DNA from: Streptomyces rimosus
GTDB taxonomy: Bacteria; Actinomycetota; Actinomycetes; Streptomycetales; Streptomycetaceae
Direction: 5' to 3'
DNA: 64,000 nt
Assembly: GCF_008704655.1 (NCBI RefSeq)
Contig: NZ_CP023688.1
Coordinates: 6,640,001-6,704,000 of the forward strand
Part shown: piece by piece, positions 16,897-25,584 of the stretch
How positions within the stretch are numbered: the first letter of the stretch is position 1
Layout of the letters: the number at the start of each line of letters is the position of its first letter
Made by a program: the position numbers and the translations under genes
Notes under the pieces: generated by a model
Told to the model about the DNA's origin: nothing
Databases searched by the model: none
Seen by the model: the letters and a program-made list of their open reading frames with translations, nothing else

Positions 16897-17474
16897 CGCA
16901 GTGCCACCGTGCCGATGCGCCGCCGGTAGGGGGCCAGCATTTCGCGGTGGGCCGCTGACAGGGTGCCGGAGCCCAGCGACTCCGACGCGAAGACCTTGCG
17001 GCGCTGGTAGTCGTCGATCGTGACGTCGTACTCGCGCAGCCAGCCGGGGTTGGTCACCGACATCGAGGCCAGGTCCAGGCAGACCGCGCGGACGTCGTCG
17101 GGCACCTCGGCCCAGCCGTGGGTGTAGGTCACCTCCACCAGGCCCGGGTCCGGGTAGGTGGTGGTGCCCGGCAGGCGCCGCCAGCCGCCCGTCCGCAGGA
17201 GCCGGTCGCCGGAGAGCACCCAGTCCAGCAGGACCAGGGCGTGCACCCGCACCCGGGCCACCGAGACGACGGGTCGCTGCGGCAGCACCAGTTCGCACTC
17301 GTCCAGGACCCGCAGGGTGGCGATGTCGTCGGTCACGCGGGTGATGGTCTGCCGCGTCCACTTGCGGATGATGGCCGAGGCGGAGGCCAGGGCGAGGTTG
17401 GCCGTGGCCTCGTTGATCTCCGACTGGGTGACGGCGGCGAGTTCGGCCGCCGTCGCGAACGGGGGAAGGGCCAC
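16893..17474 (-). CDS. Head-tail connector (gp6-like adaptor)
   Basis: A 193-residue protein beginning MALPPFATAAELAAVTQSE, with a helical N-terminal half (ATANLALASASAIIRKWTRQTI) and a strand region of receptor-like loops (VVSVARVRVHAL, GLVEVTYTHGW). The helix DDVRAVCLDLASMSV is typical of the HK97 gp6-like adaptor family that attaches under the portal. It follows the head genes and precedes the DUF6093-like protein, the standard adaptor position. Confidence 0.75.
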   Translation of the reverse strand: MALPPFATAAELAAVTQSEINEATANLALASASAIIRKWTRQTITRVTDDIATLRVLDECELVLPQRPVVSVARVRVHALVLLDWVLSGDRLLRTGGWRRLPGTTTYPDPGLVEVTYTHGWAEVPDDVRAVCLDLASMSVTNPGWLREYDVTIDDYQRRKVFASESLGSGTLSAAHREMLAPYRRRIGTVALR

Positions 17475-17489
17475 GGCGGCCTCCTTTCG

Positions 17490-17747
17490 TTACCGTCCCC
17501 GTGCGGCGCGCCGGGCGGCCTCGGCGGCCTCCGGGTCCGTCTCCGGGGTCGGCCTGCCCTGGATCACGCCGGCCACGGTGTAGTGCTCGTTGGGTGTCGG
17601 GTCGGTCTCGACGCCGTAGAAGCCCCGTTGCTGCGCCTTGTCGGTGGCGTGCTGGACCTCCCTGGCCGCCGGGTCGTCCGCGGGTGCGTCCGGGGTCTCC
17701 GGCTCGGCCGGCTTGCTGGTGCGCGGTGCTGCGGCCACGAGGGCCAC
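17490..17747 (-). CDS. Small phage head-region protein of unknown function
   Basis: An 85-residue protein rich in Ala, Pro, Glu and Asp, largely disordered, with one conserved-looking island (GFYGVETDPTPNEHYTVAGVIQGR). This island resembles short segments found near head completion genes in actinophages. There is no membrane segment and no catalytic motif. It is three bases from the putative decoration gene and 15 bases from the connector gene, so it is part of the same transcript. Confidence 0.55.
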   Translation of the reverse strand: MALVAAAPRTSKPAEPETPDAPADDPAAREVQHATDKAQQRGFYGVETDPTPNEHYTVAGVIQGRPTPETDPEAAEAARRAARGR

Positions 17748-17750
17748 CTC

Positions 17751-18158
17751 CTAGTTACGGGAGAGGGTGACGCGGACGAGGCCGCCCGGGTCGGTGATGC
17801 CGGTGCCGACGTGGACGGACCGCCACTGGACGGTGTCCCCGGCGGCCAGGAGCAGGTTGGCGGCCGTGCCGGACAGCGTCAGGGCCCGCTCGTTGTAGGC
17901 CGCGGCGTTGACGCCGCTGGTCAGCGCCAGCGTGGCCACCGTGGCCGTGCCGGACCCGGCCTGGCCCTTGTTCACCAGGGACAGGGTGCGCGAGTTGGTG
18001 TCGGCGCCGGTGACGGCCGCCTCCGGCACGTACTCCACCGCCGTGACGGTGCAGTCGAACGGGGCCTGGAAGGCCACGGTGTCCTCGTCGTTGCCCGCGG
18101 TGGCCACGGACGGCACGTCGGCCTCGACGACCCGGACGAAGGGGGCGGTGTCTGCCAT
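17751..18158 (-). CDS. Putative capsid decoration protein
   Basis: A 135-residue protein starting at the ATG at 18158, preceded by GGAAGGAGG at good spacing; the ATG at 18188 is upstream of that site. It is strand-rich (VRVVEADVPSV, FDCTVTAVEYVPEAAV, TATVATLALTSG, GGLVRVTLSR) with acidic loops. It follows the major capsid gene by 19 bases. Decoration/cement proteins typically occupy this slot. No specific family was recognised. Confidence 0.62.
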   Translation of the reverse strand: MADTAPFVRVVEADVPSVATAGNDEDTVAFQAPFDCTVTAVEYVPEAAVTGADTNSRTLSLVNKGQAGSGTATVATLALTSGVNAAAYNERALTLSGTAANLLLAAGDTVQWRSVHVGTGITDPGGLVRVTLSRN

Positions 18159-18177
18159 GAACGTTCCTCCTTCCGCG

Positions 18178-19140
18178 TCAGGCGCCAACGGTCTTGAGCA
18201 CGCCGACGGGGTAGCGGCTGGCCTCGGTGGGCTGCTCGTTGTTGATGCGGTTCGAGACCTGCCAGCCCACCCGGAACGTCAGGCGCACGGCGGTCATGTC
18301 CTGCTGGGCGAGGTTGTAGATGATCGCTCCGGTGTTGTCCTGGATGACGGCCTGGTCCAGCACCTTCATGGTGATGTCGGAGCGGACCCCGATCACGAAC
18401 TCGTTCCAGTCCCCGGCGAACAGCCGCACGCCGTCCACGCCCGCGCCGCCGGCCAGGGGGAACATGCCCTTCATGGCGTACTGGATCGGGTAGCCGTCCA
18501 GGGTGCGCAGGTCACCGCTGGTGCGGCCGACGTCGAGCTTGCGGCCCTGGGTGTCCCGGGCCCGGCGCAGCTTGGACTTGGCGGAGGTGGCGGCGACGAA
18601 GCCGTTGACCTCGAAGCCGTCGGCCTCCACCTTCTCGTAGAGGTTGTCGATGTCGCCGAAGAAGCCGCCCTGGGCGGCGGTGGAGCCCTCGTTGACGCTG
18701 TTGCCCGCGGCGGCGGCCGCCGACATGATGTTCGTCGGGAAGCTGGAGGGGGCGTTGGTGCCGAAGAAGATGGTGGAGTCCAGCAGCCGGCCGAACGCCT
18801 CGCGCACCAGCGGCTCGGCCTCGTCCCACAGGTCCGCGTCGGTGTCCGCCAGGACGTTGTCGGGGAAGGGGGCGATCGTCGCCATTTCCTCGATGTTGAG
18901 GAACTTGTTGCTCCAGTTGATCTCTGTGGTCTGCTTCAGGCCGGTGTCTCCGGCGACCCAGTAGGCCACCGGCAGGGCCGAGAGGATCGGCAGCCGGACC
19001 TGCCCGCGGGCGACCGGGATCCGCTTGAACATGGCCAGTGCCGCGGAATCCTCCACGGCCTTGCCGAGCATCTCCTTGGAGACTTCCTCGGGGATGAGGG
19101 CCGCCGCATCGGTGCGGCTGGTGACGTTGTTGTAGGCCAC
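18178..19140 (-). CDS. Major capsid protein (HK97 fold)
   Basis: A 320-residue protein. The N-terminus has TDAAALIPEEVSKEMLGKAV, typical of actinophage capsid proteins without a long delta domain. The E-loop-like strand region is around PILSALPVAYWVAGD, the spine-helix region around ADLWDEAEPLVREAFGRLLD, and the P-domain/A-domain strands around VRLFAGDWNEFVIGVRSD. The last strand carries VRLTFRVGWQVSN. Size, order (scaffold just upstream) and motifs fit the HK97-fold capsid subunit. Confidence 0.92.
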   Translation of the reverse strand: MAYNNVTSRTDAAALIPEEVSKEMLGKAVEDSAALAMFKRIPVARGQVRLPILSALPVAYWVAGDTGLKQTTEINWSNKFLNIEEMATIAPFPDNVLADTDADLWDEAEPLVREAFGRLLDSTIFFGTNAPSSFPTNIMSAAAAAGNSVNEGSTAAQGGFFGDIDNLYEKVEADGFEVNGFVAATSAKSKLRRARDTQGRKLDVGRTSGDLRTLDGYPIQYAMKGMFPLAGGAGVDGVRLFAGDWNEFVIGVRSDITMKVLDQAVIQDNTGAIIYNLAQQDMTAVRLTFRVGWQVSNRINNEQPTEASRYPVGVLKTVGA

Positions 19141-19191
19141 GGCTGTCGCCTGCCTTTCCAGGAAATGGCCGGCCGCCGGGCCGGACGTGTA

Positions 19192-19767
19192 CTAGGAGGT
19201 GCCCGCCGCCTGGCGGATCAGGTCGTTCATGGACGTGGGCTTGGCCGCCGTCGTGCGCGCGCCGCCGTCGAAGGACGGGGCCGCCTCGGCGCGGGCCAGG
19301 TGCGGCTTGCTCTTGAGCAGGTCCGCGAGCGCCTTCTCGATGCCCTTGGTGTCGACATCGCCCGCGTCGTCGATGTACGCGCCGAGGTCGAGGAAGGCCG
19401 CGGCGTCCGACGGGTCCGCAAACGTCTTCGCGGCGAGCGCCTTGACCTCGGCGCGGACGACGCGCTGCGTCAGCGCCGAAATCTGGCCCTCGGCCTTCGC
19501 GGCGCGGTCGGTGGCCTGCTCCAAGTCGCTCTTGGACGCCGCTTCGAGGTCGTCGAACCGCTTGGCTTTCGCCGCGTTGGCCTTCGCCCGCTCCTCGTTC
19601 TTGCGGGACAGGGTCTGCCACTTGTCGCGGTCGGCCTCCGCGGCGGCCAGGCGCTCGGCCACCGTCGGCTCGGGACCCGTGCCGGTGCCGGTGGCGGCCT
19701 GGTGCTGGTCGTCCGGCGCGGTGCCCTCGGCGGGCCCGGCGGATTGCTCGGTGCTGGATTCGGACAT
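19192..19767 (-). CDS. Capsid scaffolding protein
   Basis: A 191-residue acidic/helical protein. The ATG at 19767 is preferred over one six bases upstream because GGGAG lies six bases before it. Residues 10-38 are disordered, 39-105 are a long coiled coil (VAERLAAAEADRDKWQTLSRKNEER) and the C-terminus has a helix/turn region ending SMNDLIRQAAGTS, typical of GP20-type scaffolds that contact the capsid protein. It is placed directly upstream of the capsid gene. Confidence 0.87.
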   Translation of the reverse strand: MSESSTEQSAGPAEGTAPDDQHQAATGTGTGPEPTVAERLAAAEADRDKWQTLSRKNEERAKANAAKAKRFDDLEAASKSDLEQATDRAAKAEGQISALTQRVVRAEVKALAAKTFADPSDAAAFLDLGAYIDDAGDVDTKGIEKALADLLKSKPHLARAEAAPSFDGGARTTAAKPTSMNDLIRQAAGTS

Positions 19768-19817
19768 GTGCATCTCCCGTTTCGGGACCGGTGATGGCGG
19801 CCGCGCGTTGCGCGCGG

Positions 19818-20819
19818 TCAGTGGAGGTAGCCGAAGCGCCGCAGCAAGGTGATCGCCTCACTGCGGCTGCCGGCCAGGTCGTAGATCTCCTCCGGCAGCA
19901 GCCGCGGAGAGGTGAGCCGGAAACCCCGGCCCGAGCGGGGCACCAGGCCCCGCTGGATGGCCCGCTGACGCTCGGCCCGGTACCACTGGCCCCGGCGGGT
20001 CGCCGAGTCCCGGGTGGCCCGCACCCGCCGGCCGTAGGCGCTGGCGGTGTACATGCCGCGGCGAGCGTTGACCACGCTCGTCAGCGACGCCCCGTCGCGC
20101 ACCGCCTGCGCCCCGGACGCGGTGAAGATGCGGTTCTGCTCGGCGGCGCTCAGCGAGTCGAAGTACCGGCGCGCATCGAAGGCGCCCCGGTGATGGCGGC
20201 CGCGCGCCACGAGCTTGGTCGGCATGTGCACGCAGTCACACCGCGGATGGCGCTGAAAGCCGCGGTTCCAGCCGTACTCGGTCCCGGCCAGGATGATGCA
20301 CCTGGCGCACGCCGGCGGGTTGACCACCCGTACATAGCCGTTTATGGTCCGGTTCCCGGCGATCGACGCGCCGGCCGCGGTCCGGCCGGCGTCCGCCACC
20401 TGCGTCGCCGCCGCCCTCAGTAGCTTCTCCAGCCCGCCCAGCAGCGACTCGACGGCCGACTGCCCCGCTTCCTGCAGCCGCCATTTCGTCTCGATCACCG
20501 GTTCGTACAGCAGGCTCTTCAGCGGGCGTCCGTCGGCCGCCGCACCTGCGAACGCCGCGGCGTCCACGCTGCCGTCCGGGTCGGACTCCAGGCCCTCGGC
20601 GGCGAGCACCGCCGCCACGTACGGGTCCGCGTGCGCCGCCGCCTCCCGCTGCCCGGCCGTCACCGCGGCCACCAGACCGCCCGCCACCGCCTGCCACGAC
20701 CCGTCCAGGTCGGCGACATCCAGCCCGCCCCACAAGCCCTGCGCCCGGTCCACGGAGCGCCGCACGATCCGCTGCTGGCGCAGGTAGTGCTCGTGCGCCA
20801 CCTGCTCCGCCGACGCCAC
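19818..20819 (-). CDS. MuF-like minor head protein / capsid maturation protein
   Basis: A 333-residue protein (GTG start) three bases after the portal gene, the standard site for MuF-type minor head proteins. A helical N-terminal domain precedes a Cys/His cluster at about residues 165-195 (PACARC, then HPRCDC and H). This is seen in phage VG15/MuF-domain proteins and can bind metal. The C-terminus is very basic, which fits packaging into the head with DNA. Some relatives are annotated as capsid maturation proteases, but no protease triad is obvious. Confidence 0.75.
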   Translation of the reverse strand: MASAEQVAHEHYLRQQRIVRRSVDRAQGLWGGLDVADLDGSWQAVAGGLVAAVTAGQREAAAHADPYVAAVLAAEGLESDPDGSVDAAAFAGAAADGRPLKSLLYEPVIETKWRLQEAGQSAVESLLGGLEKLLRAAATQVADAGRTAAGASIAGNRTINGYVRVVNPPACARCIILAGTEYGWNRGFQRHPRCDCVHMPTKLVARGRHHRGAFDARRYFDSLSAAEQNRIFTASGAQAVRDGASLTSVVNARRGMYTASAYGRRVRATRDSATRRGQWYRAERQRAIQRGLVPRSGRGFRLTSPRLLPEEIYDLAGSRSEAITLLRRFGYLH

Positions 20820-20822
20820 CCG

Positions 20823-22196
20823 CTACTCCTCGGCCGGCGCACCGGCCGGGACGGGCTTGGGGCCGTAGTCCGCCGCCAGGTCCCCGCCGATGGCCCGGCT
20901 CAGCGCGTCCTCGCTCAGCAGCCGCCAGCGCTCGATCTCCTGCGGCGTCGCCCCCCACCGCTCCCACAGCACCTCGCGCGGCACCCCGAGCGTCGACATC
21001 TTCACCAGGGCGTCGACCAGCTCGCCCTCGGTGCGCCACTCCGGGGACTTCCACACGATCCGCGCCGACGACGCCCCGAACCCGGCCAGCCGCATCGTGC
21101 GCTCCAGCCCCTCCTCCAGGAACCGCCTGCGGGTGTAGATCTTGTGGATCAGCCCGGCCTCGGCAGCCTTGAGAGCCTCCGCCGACAGGTTGACCATGCT
21201 GCCCAGCAGGTAGTGCGGCGGCGTCGAGGTGATCGCCGCGATGTCCTGGACGTCCGCCTCCTTGGCCTTCAGGTAGCCGCTGAGGTCCGCGGCCGCGAAC
21301 TGCCCGAAGCGGGCGGTCCCCTCCTCAGCGATCAGGATCTTGTTCACGGCCACGTCGAACGGCTCGATGTCCTGGCCCTGCTCGTCCACGGGGATCTCCA
21401 TCCCCGTGGCCCACTTCTGCGGGAAGGCGGCGGACTCCTGCGTCATCATCCGGTCGGCGATGGTCTTGTTGATCCGGTCCTGGATCCCGGTCACCGACCG
21501 CAGCTCGGACGCGCCGGGCTTGAGCATCCGCGGCCGGTTGGCCAGCTGCCCGAACGGGACCTCGCCCAGCGCGTTGCGGCCGCCCCACTCCTCGCCCGCC
21601 ACCTGACGGCGCACCCACTGCGGGCTCCCGCCCGTCTTCGGCTCCGGCGCCTCGAACTTGTAGATCCGCTCCGGCAGGTACAGCGTGCAGCACAGGCGCG
21701 CCGTCCAGTCGTCCAGCCACAGCTTCAGCGCGGCCGCCAGCTCACCCGGCTCGCCCGGCACGGCCTCCGTGATGACCTGCGTCGGATGCTCCGGAGTGAT
21801 CCGGAACTCCTTGCGTCGGCCGGTCGGCGGGGACACCAGCAGGTACGCCTCGCCGCGCACCGCCGCCTCCAGGAAGCACAGCTGAGAGCCGCCGTCGAGG
21901 TTGTTGTCCTGCCACAGTCCCCACGCCCGTTTGTCCGCGTCGCCAGCCGCATCCGACTGGAAGCCCGCCACCTCCAGGCGCCCCACCAGGGCGTCGACGA
22001 CCAGCTCCATGTAGTTCGCCCGGGACATGCGCAGCAGCCGCCGGAACGGGTCCCGCGCCTTCTCGTGCAGGAACGGCAGCGGGTGCTCGCACTCGTAGTA
22101 GTCGTCGAAGCGCTGCGTGTCCTTCGAGCGCTTGCACAGCGCCGTGTACAGGCGATCACGCCACCATTCCGGGGACTGGACAGCAGGTGCCGGCAT
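20823..22196 (-). CDS. Portal protein (SPP1 gp6-like family)
   Basis: A 457-residue protein starting at the ATG at 22196. Portal signatures include YYECEHPLPF near residue 32, FRRLLRMSRANYMELVVDALVGRL (about residues 51-75), and the long helical stem/crown region with GYLKAKEADVQDIAAITSTPP. PHYLLGSMVNLSAEALKAAEAGL follows (about residue 330). This matches the Phage_prot_Gp6 family: a dodecamer that forms the DNA entry channel at one capsid vertex. It is downstream of the large terminase by 16 bases. Confidence 0.92.
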   Translation of the reverse strand: MPAPAVQSPEWWRDRLYTALCKRSKDTQRFDDYYECEHPLPFLHEKARDPFRRLLRMSRANYMELVVDALVGRLEVAGFQSDAAGDADKRAWGLWQDNNLDGGSQLCFLEAAVRGEAYLLVSPPTGRRKEFRITPEHPTQVITEAVPGEPGELAAALKLWLDDWTARLCCTLYLPERIYKFEAPEPKTGGSPQWVRRQVAGEEWGGRNALGEVPFGQLANRPRMLKPGASELRSVTGIQDRINKTIADRMMTQESAAFPQKWATGMEIPVDEQGQDIEPFDVAVNKILIAEEGTARFGQFAAADLSGYLKAKEADVQDIAAITSTPPHYLLGSMVNLSAEALKAAEAGLIHKIYTRRRFLEEGLERTMRLAGFGASSARIVWKSPEWRTEGELVDALVKMSTLGVPREVLWERWGATPQEIERWRLLSEDALSRAIGGDLAADYGPKPVPAGAPAEE

Positions 22197-22212
22197 CGGT
22201 CCCCCTTCCCGG

Positions 22213-23841
22213 TCAGAATCCGCGCCCGCGGCGCCGCTTCGCCTTAGCCTCACCCGCCGCGATCACATCCCCGGCCGCCTCGTGCGCCAGGACGGAGCAC
22301 ACGGCCAGGTCGATCTTCTGCAGCACGGACGCCTTGCGCAGCACGTAGCGGTTCGACGGCCGGGCCGCCTTGCGGGCGTTGCGCACGTGCAGGGAAGTGA
22401 TCTCGCACCCGTCGTGCCCGAAGGAGCTCGCCGCTTTCGTCACATCCGTCAGCAGCCGCTCGCACGCCGCGTGCATCTGCACCACGCGCTGGGTGTACCA
22501 GCGCACCACCCGCTTGTCCCCGTACCGGTCGGCCCAGGTGTCCACCTCGGTCTCCCAGTACGGCGGGTCCGCGTACATACGCACCACGTCATACCGCTCG
22601 AACAGGTCGTGCACCGCGGCGTCGACCTCCAGCCGCGGCACCTGGCCCTGCCAGTCCTGCGGATCCCAGATGGCCAGCCGCGCGTCCGGACCGTACGTCG
22701 GCGTGAACTGGTAGCCGTCCAGGGTCTCCGCCCGGATGCCCGTCCAGTCGTCCACGTCGGAGCCGTCGAAGCCCAGCACCACCCGCGCCCGCTCCGGCAG
22801 CTCCCGCACCTGCGTGCGCGCATCCCACCGGTCCTGCTGCAGCCAGGTGCCCATTCCCGCCACCAGGCGGTTGCCGAAGAACCGCTCCGCCTCGGCCGGC
22901 TCCTTCTCCAGCAACTCCGCCGCCTCGCCCTCGATGGCGTCCAGGTCGATGTGCCGGCTGCCCTCGTAGACATGGGCGTGGATTTTCCGGCGCTCGGCCT
23001 TGTTCCGGTACGACAGGCCCTTGGGCGGCAGCCGGTGAAACCGGTAGACGTCCTTGGCCTGCGTCTCGGCCGTCTTCTGCGCCACCGAGTTCTCCGAGGG
23101 ATCCCAGCCGTTCGTCGTCTCCAAGGACCGGCCGCTCATGCCCGCCAGGCCGCGGCGCTGCGTGGTGGCCACCTTGGTCATCTTGTTCGTCTCGGTCCAG
23201 ATGCCCGTCTCGTCCTGGATGACGAAGGTCACCGGGTTGCCCAGCCGGGACTGTGCGCTGCTGGTGACGACGTCGATCCGGCCGTCGTTCGGCAGCCGGA
23301 TGAACTGTTCGCCCACCCGCATCAGTTCGCCGAGCGGCCCATTGCGGATCATCGCCTGCAGCGGCCGGTAGACGTTGTCCGTCTGGTCCTCCGACGTCGC
23401 CGTGATCTGAATCAGCGGCGTCGACCACGGCCGGCCCATCGGCTCGCCCGGCTCATACTCGTACACCCAGCCGCACCCACAGCCGTACGACCGGCAGTCG
23501 TGCACCTCGCCGCCCTCGGCCCACCCGGCGAACAGCACCGGGCCGACCGCCTCGGCAGCCGTGATCCCGGCCGTCCACGGGCCCTTGCCCGACTTCTGCG
23601 GGGCGACAACCTGGCCACGACGGAAGCAGAACGCCGTTGACAGCTGGCCGATCCGCGCCTCGGTGCGCACCCGGTAGAAGTGGGCCGTGCACCGCAGCTG
23701 CCAGTCGTACATCTCGAACGGCTGCGGCCCTCGCACCAGACCGCCCACCGACTCCAGCCGGCAGTGCTGCGCAATCCAGTCCGGCACCACGTACAGCGTC
23801 GGGAAGTCCAGCGGCCAGGTGCCGTCATCAGCCGCGACCAC
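22213..23841 (-). CDS. Terminase large subunit
   Basis: A 542-residue packaging motor/nuclease. The adenine-binding region lies near MYDWQLRC (44-51). The Walker A-like motif is VVAPQKSGKG (about 78-87), and Walker B is VTFVIQDETG (about residue 208). The coupling region is around LAGMSGRSLETTNG. The nuclease domain begins at VVLGFDGSDVDDW with later acidic residues in MYADPPYWETEVD. It starts with GTG and overlaps the small terminase gene by 14 bases. The protein drives ATP-dependent DNA translocation into the head and cuts the concatemer. Confidence 0.93.
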   Translation of the reverse strand: MVAADDGTWPLDFPTLYVVPDWIAQHCRLESVGGLVRGPQPFEMYDWQLRCTAHFYRVRTEARIGQLSTAFCFRRGQVVAPQKSGKGPWTAGITAAEAVGPVLFAGWAEGGEVHDCRSYGCGCGWVYEYEPGEPMGRPWSTPLIQITATSEDQTDNVYRPLQAMIRNGPLGELMRVGEQFIRLPNDGRIDVVTSSAQSRLGNPVTFVIQDETGIWTETNKMTKVATTQRRGLAGMSGRSLETTNGWDPSENSVAQKTAETQAKDVYRFHRLPPKGLSYRNKAERRKIHAHVYEGSRHIDLDAIEGEAAELLEKEPAEAERFFGNRLVAGMGTWLQQDRWDARTQVRELPERARVVLGFDGSDVDDWTGIRAETLDGYQFTPTYGPDARLAIWDPQDWQGQVPRLEVDAAVHDLFERYDVVRMYADPPYWETEVDTWADRYGDKRVVRWYTQRVVQMHAACERLLTDVTKAASSFGHDGCEITSLHVRNARKAARPSNRYVLRKASVLQKIDLAVCSVLAHEAAGDVIAAGEAKAKRRRGRGF

Positions 23842-24298
23842 CGGAAACCGATCTCAGCCGGGCCCGCGCCGAGGTGGGGGCGGCAGCAGGCGCTGAGGCG
23901 TCGGCCGGACGCGGGCCCTGTTCCGCCTCGCGGTCGATCCGCCAGCGGTTCGCCCGCATCCCGGGCGTCGTCAGCCCCAAGCTGTCGGCCATCTGTCGCA
24001 CCAGCGTTCCCAGGTTGACACCGGCGTCCGGCTGCTCGGCCGCGGCCAGGCGGCGGACATACAGGGCCACTTCGAGGTGCTGGCCGTAGCGCTCCCACAT
24101 CAGGGCCTGCGGCATCCGCCACAGGCGCTCCCACAGTTCGTCCTCGCGCACCGATTCCTCGGTCAGCGGCCACTGCGGCGTTTCGCCGTCGCGCCCGTCG
24201 GCCGGCAGGATCGTCCACTCGCCGGCGTCCCGCTCCCTGCGCAGCGCGTCCGGGTCGGGGGCCGGGCCGGACCGTGCGCGTGCTCCGCCCTTCGGCAT
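23828..24298 (-). CDS. Terminase small subunit
   Basis: A 156-residue basic protein directly upstream of the large terminase and overlapping it. The N-terminus is Gly/Arg/Pro-rich (MPKGGARARSGPAPDP). A helical core follows (EDELWERLWRMPQALMWERYGQHLEVALYVRRLAAAE and LVRQMADSLGLTTPGMRANRW), with the pattern of P27-type small terminases in actinophages. A disordered Ala/Pro tail ends the protein. It should recognise the packaging start site, probably in the adjacent 24299-24455 region. Confidence 0.87.
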   Translation of the reverse strand: MPKGGARARSGPAPDPDALRRERDAGEWTILPADGRDGETPQWPLTEESVREDELWERLWRMPQALMWERYGQHLEVALYVRRLAAAEQPDAGVNLGTLVRQMADSLGLTTPGMRANRWRIDREAEQGPRPADASAPAAAPTSARARLRSVSGGRG

Positions 24299-24455
24299 GC
24301 TGATCTCTCTTCTGCCGCGTTGCGCGGCCGCTACTCCGTCACGTTGCGCGACGAGAGTTCATGATCACCGGTGGTTCTGAACCCGTCAGACCTGGCAGCG
24401 ACCTCCCCGGCGGTCCGGCGTCGATCATGATCATGGGGTCACCCCCCAGGGCCTG
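24299..24455. other. Non-coding region upstream of terminase, candidate cos/packaging site
   Basis: This 157-base gap has no ORF with a ribosome-binding site. It contains GTTGCGCG twice (about 24321 and 24344) and CATGATCA twice, about 66 bases apart (near 24359 and 24426). The second copy sits within the palindrome GATCATGATC (24423-24432). Position immediately before the small terminase and next to an HNH endonuclease is typical of cos sites in HK97-type phages. The assignment is by position only. Confidence 0.45.
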
Positions 24456-24737
24456 TCACAGACCGTGACCGACCTTGGGGAGGTCGGTTCGGAGCGGAGC
24501 TGTGCGCTCCTCGGTCCACGCCTGAGAGGGATCGTCGGGGTCTATGAGCCGACTGCCGGTGGCGGTGGTGCGGAAGGTGTGGAAGCGGATGCTGCGCTGG
24601 CTGCCGTCGTCCTCGACGCTGATCCAGCGCAGGGCCACGGTGTGGGGGGCGGCGTTGTTGGCCTTGAGCCACTCGCACAGTGCCTCGCGATGCTCGTGAA
24701 GGTCATCGGTGCGGTAGAGGGCGAGCACCACGCTCAC
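24456..24737 (-). CDS. Small phage protein between HNH and terminase genes, unknown
   Basis: A 93-residue protein whose GTG start overlaps the stop of the upstream gene. It looks like a small alpha/beta protein: LALYRTDDLHEHREALCEWLKAN at the N-terminus, then strands with VALRWISVEDDGSQRSIRFHTFRTT. No catalytic or metal motif is obvious. It is transcribed with HNH and terminase genes, so a packaging-related role is possible but unproven. Confidence 0.58.
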   Translation of the reverse strand: MSVVLALYRTDDLHEHREALCEWLKANNAAPHTVALRWISVEDDGSQRSIRFHTFRTTATGSRLIDPDDPSQAWTEERTAPLRTDLPKVGHGL

Positions 24738-24922
24738 GTGTCCTCACCTGCCACCTCGTGGTCGGAGGTGACGGCGTAGCCGAAGGCCGGCCGCTCCTCG
24801 GGCTCGGGCCCGACGGTGAGCAGCCGGGCCGCGGCGGCCTCGGCTCGGGCCAGTGCCTTGGCACCCTTGCCCTTGATGTGGATGGCTACCTGCCGCTCGC
24901 CTGCGACGACTGTGATCCTCAC
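24734..24922 (-). CDS. Small phage protein, probable DNA-binding helix, unknown
   Basis: A 62-residue protein with a GTG start overlapping the HNH stop (GTGA) and its own stop overlapping the next GTG. A beta strand (RITVVAGERQVAIHIKG) precedes a Lys/Ala helix (KGAKALARAEAAAARLL) and an acidic tail. It is short, basic in the middle and could bind nucleic acid, but no family was recognised. Confidence 0.55.
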   Translation of the reverse strand: MRITVVAGERQVAIHIKGKGAKALARAEAAAARLLTVGPEPEERPAFGYAVTSDHEVAGEDT

Positions 24923-25278
24923 TGGTTCCACCCTCCGGGCTGGTGCCGTGCGGTCTGGCTGCTGTGGCAGGGGCCGCACAGTCCGCGCCCGTGCCGGGGA
25001 TCGGCGGGGTCGAGGCCGCGCTCGACCAGCTCGCGGCGGGACAGCGGGTGGTGGTCGGCGTGCACGCTCCGGGCCTGGCCGCACAGGACGCACACCGGGT
25101 CACGGGCGAGGACGGCGGGGCGGAAGCGGCGCTCGTGCTCGCGCCCGTACCCGCGCTGCCGTGCGGTGCCGCGCCGCTGCTCGGCTTCCTGCCGGTGGCC
25201 GTCGCACCTGCCGCCCTGGTCGGTGTACTCGGGGCAGCCGGGGACGGAGCACACTCGCCAGGCCGTACGTCTGGGCAT
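24919..25278 (-). CDS. HNH endonuclease (packaging-associated)
   Basis: A 119-residue protein starting at the ATG at 25278, preceded by GAGGAGG. Two zinc-type Cys pairs frame the active site: CVLCGQ before and CGPCHSS after. The HNH core is VHADHHPLSRREL followed by GLCGPCHSSQTARH, with the tandem histidines at about residue 80. An N-terminal CSVPGC/GGRCDGH pair may hold an extra metal. HNH proteins beside the terminase in HK97-type phages stimulate cos cleavage by the large terminase; that is the expected role here. Confidence 0.88.
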   Translation of the reverse strand: MPRRTAWRVCSVPGCPEYTDQGGRCDGHRQEAEQRRGTARQRGYGREHERRFRPAVLARDPVCVLCGQARSVHADHHPLSRRELVERGLDPADPRHGRGLCGPCHSSQTARHQPGGWNQ

Positions 25279-25329
25279 GGCCTGCCTCCTCTCGTACGGT
25301 GATCGCCTCAGCGAGGCGGAGGAGGGGCG

Positions 25330-25572
25330 ATGCGGTTCGGTGCGCGAGCGGCAGGGCAGGCAGCGTCGGAGGCGGCTGATCGGCGGGCGAGAGGCGGCCG
25401 CGTGTACTCGGTGGTGGTGGAGTTGGAGAGTGCGCGGGCAGGCGCTGCACCTGATCTGTCGGACGTGATCGAGCAGGTGGAGAGCGGGGGGTGGCATCTG
25501 GATCGGGTGGAGGCGGCTGCGCTGGCGGCTCACGCTCGCCCGATGGTTCTGTTGATCTTCCGCGTGGCGTGA
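25330..25572 (+). CDS. Small plus-strand protein of unknown function
   Basis: An 80-residue protein on the plus strand, divergent from the HNH gene. The ATG at 25330 has GGAGGAGGGG just upstream; a GTG at 25402 would give a shorter version. The N-terminus is Arg/Ala-rich. The C-terminal 55 residues form a strand-helix-helix domain (VYSVVVELESA, SDVIEQVESGGWHLDRVEAAAL) also seen in small Streptomyces proteins. A hairpin terminator follows 13 bases after the stop. Its own strand and terminator suggest independent expression in the lysogen. Confidence 0.6.
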   Translation: MRFGARAAGQAASEAADRRARGGRVYSVVVELESARAGAAPDLSDVIEQVESGGWHLDRVEAAALAAHARPMVLLIFRVA

Positions 25573-25584
25573 GCTGCAACGGCA

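Noticed and set aside
24919..25278. HNH protein as a homing endonuclease
   Set aside because: Its place directly next to terminase with a cos-like gap, its size and the absence of any intron or intein make a packaging role more likely.
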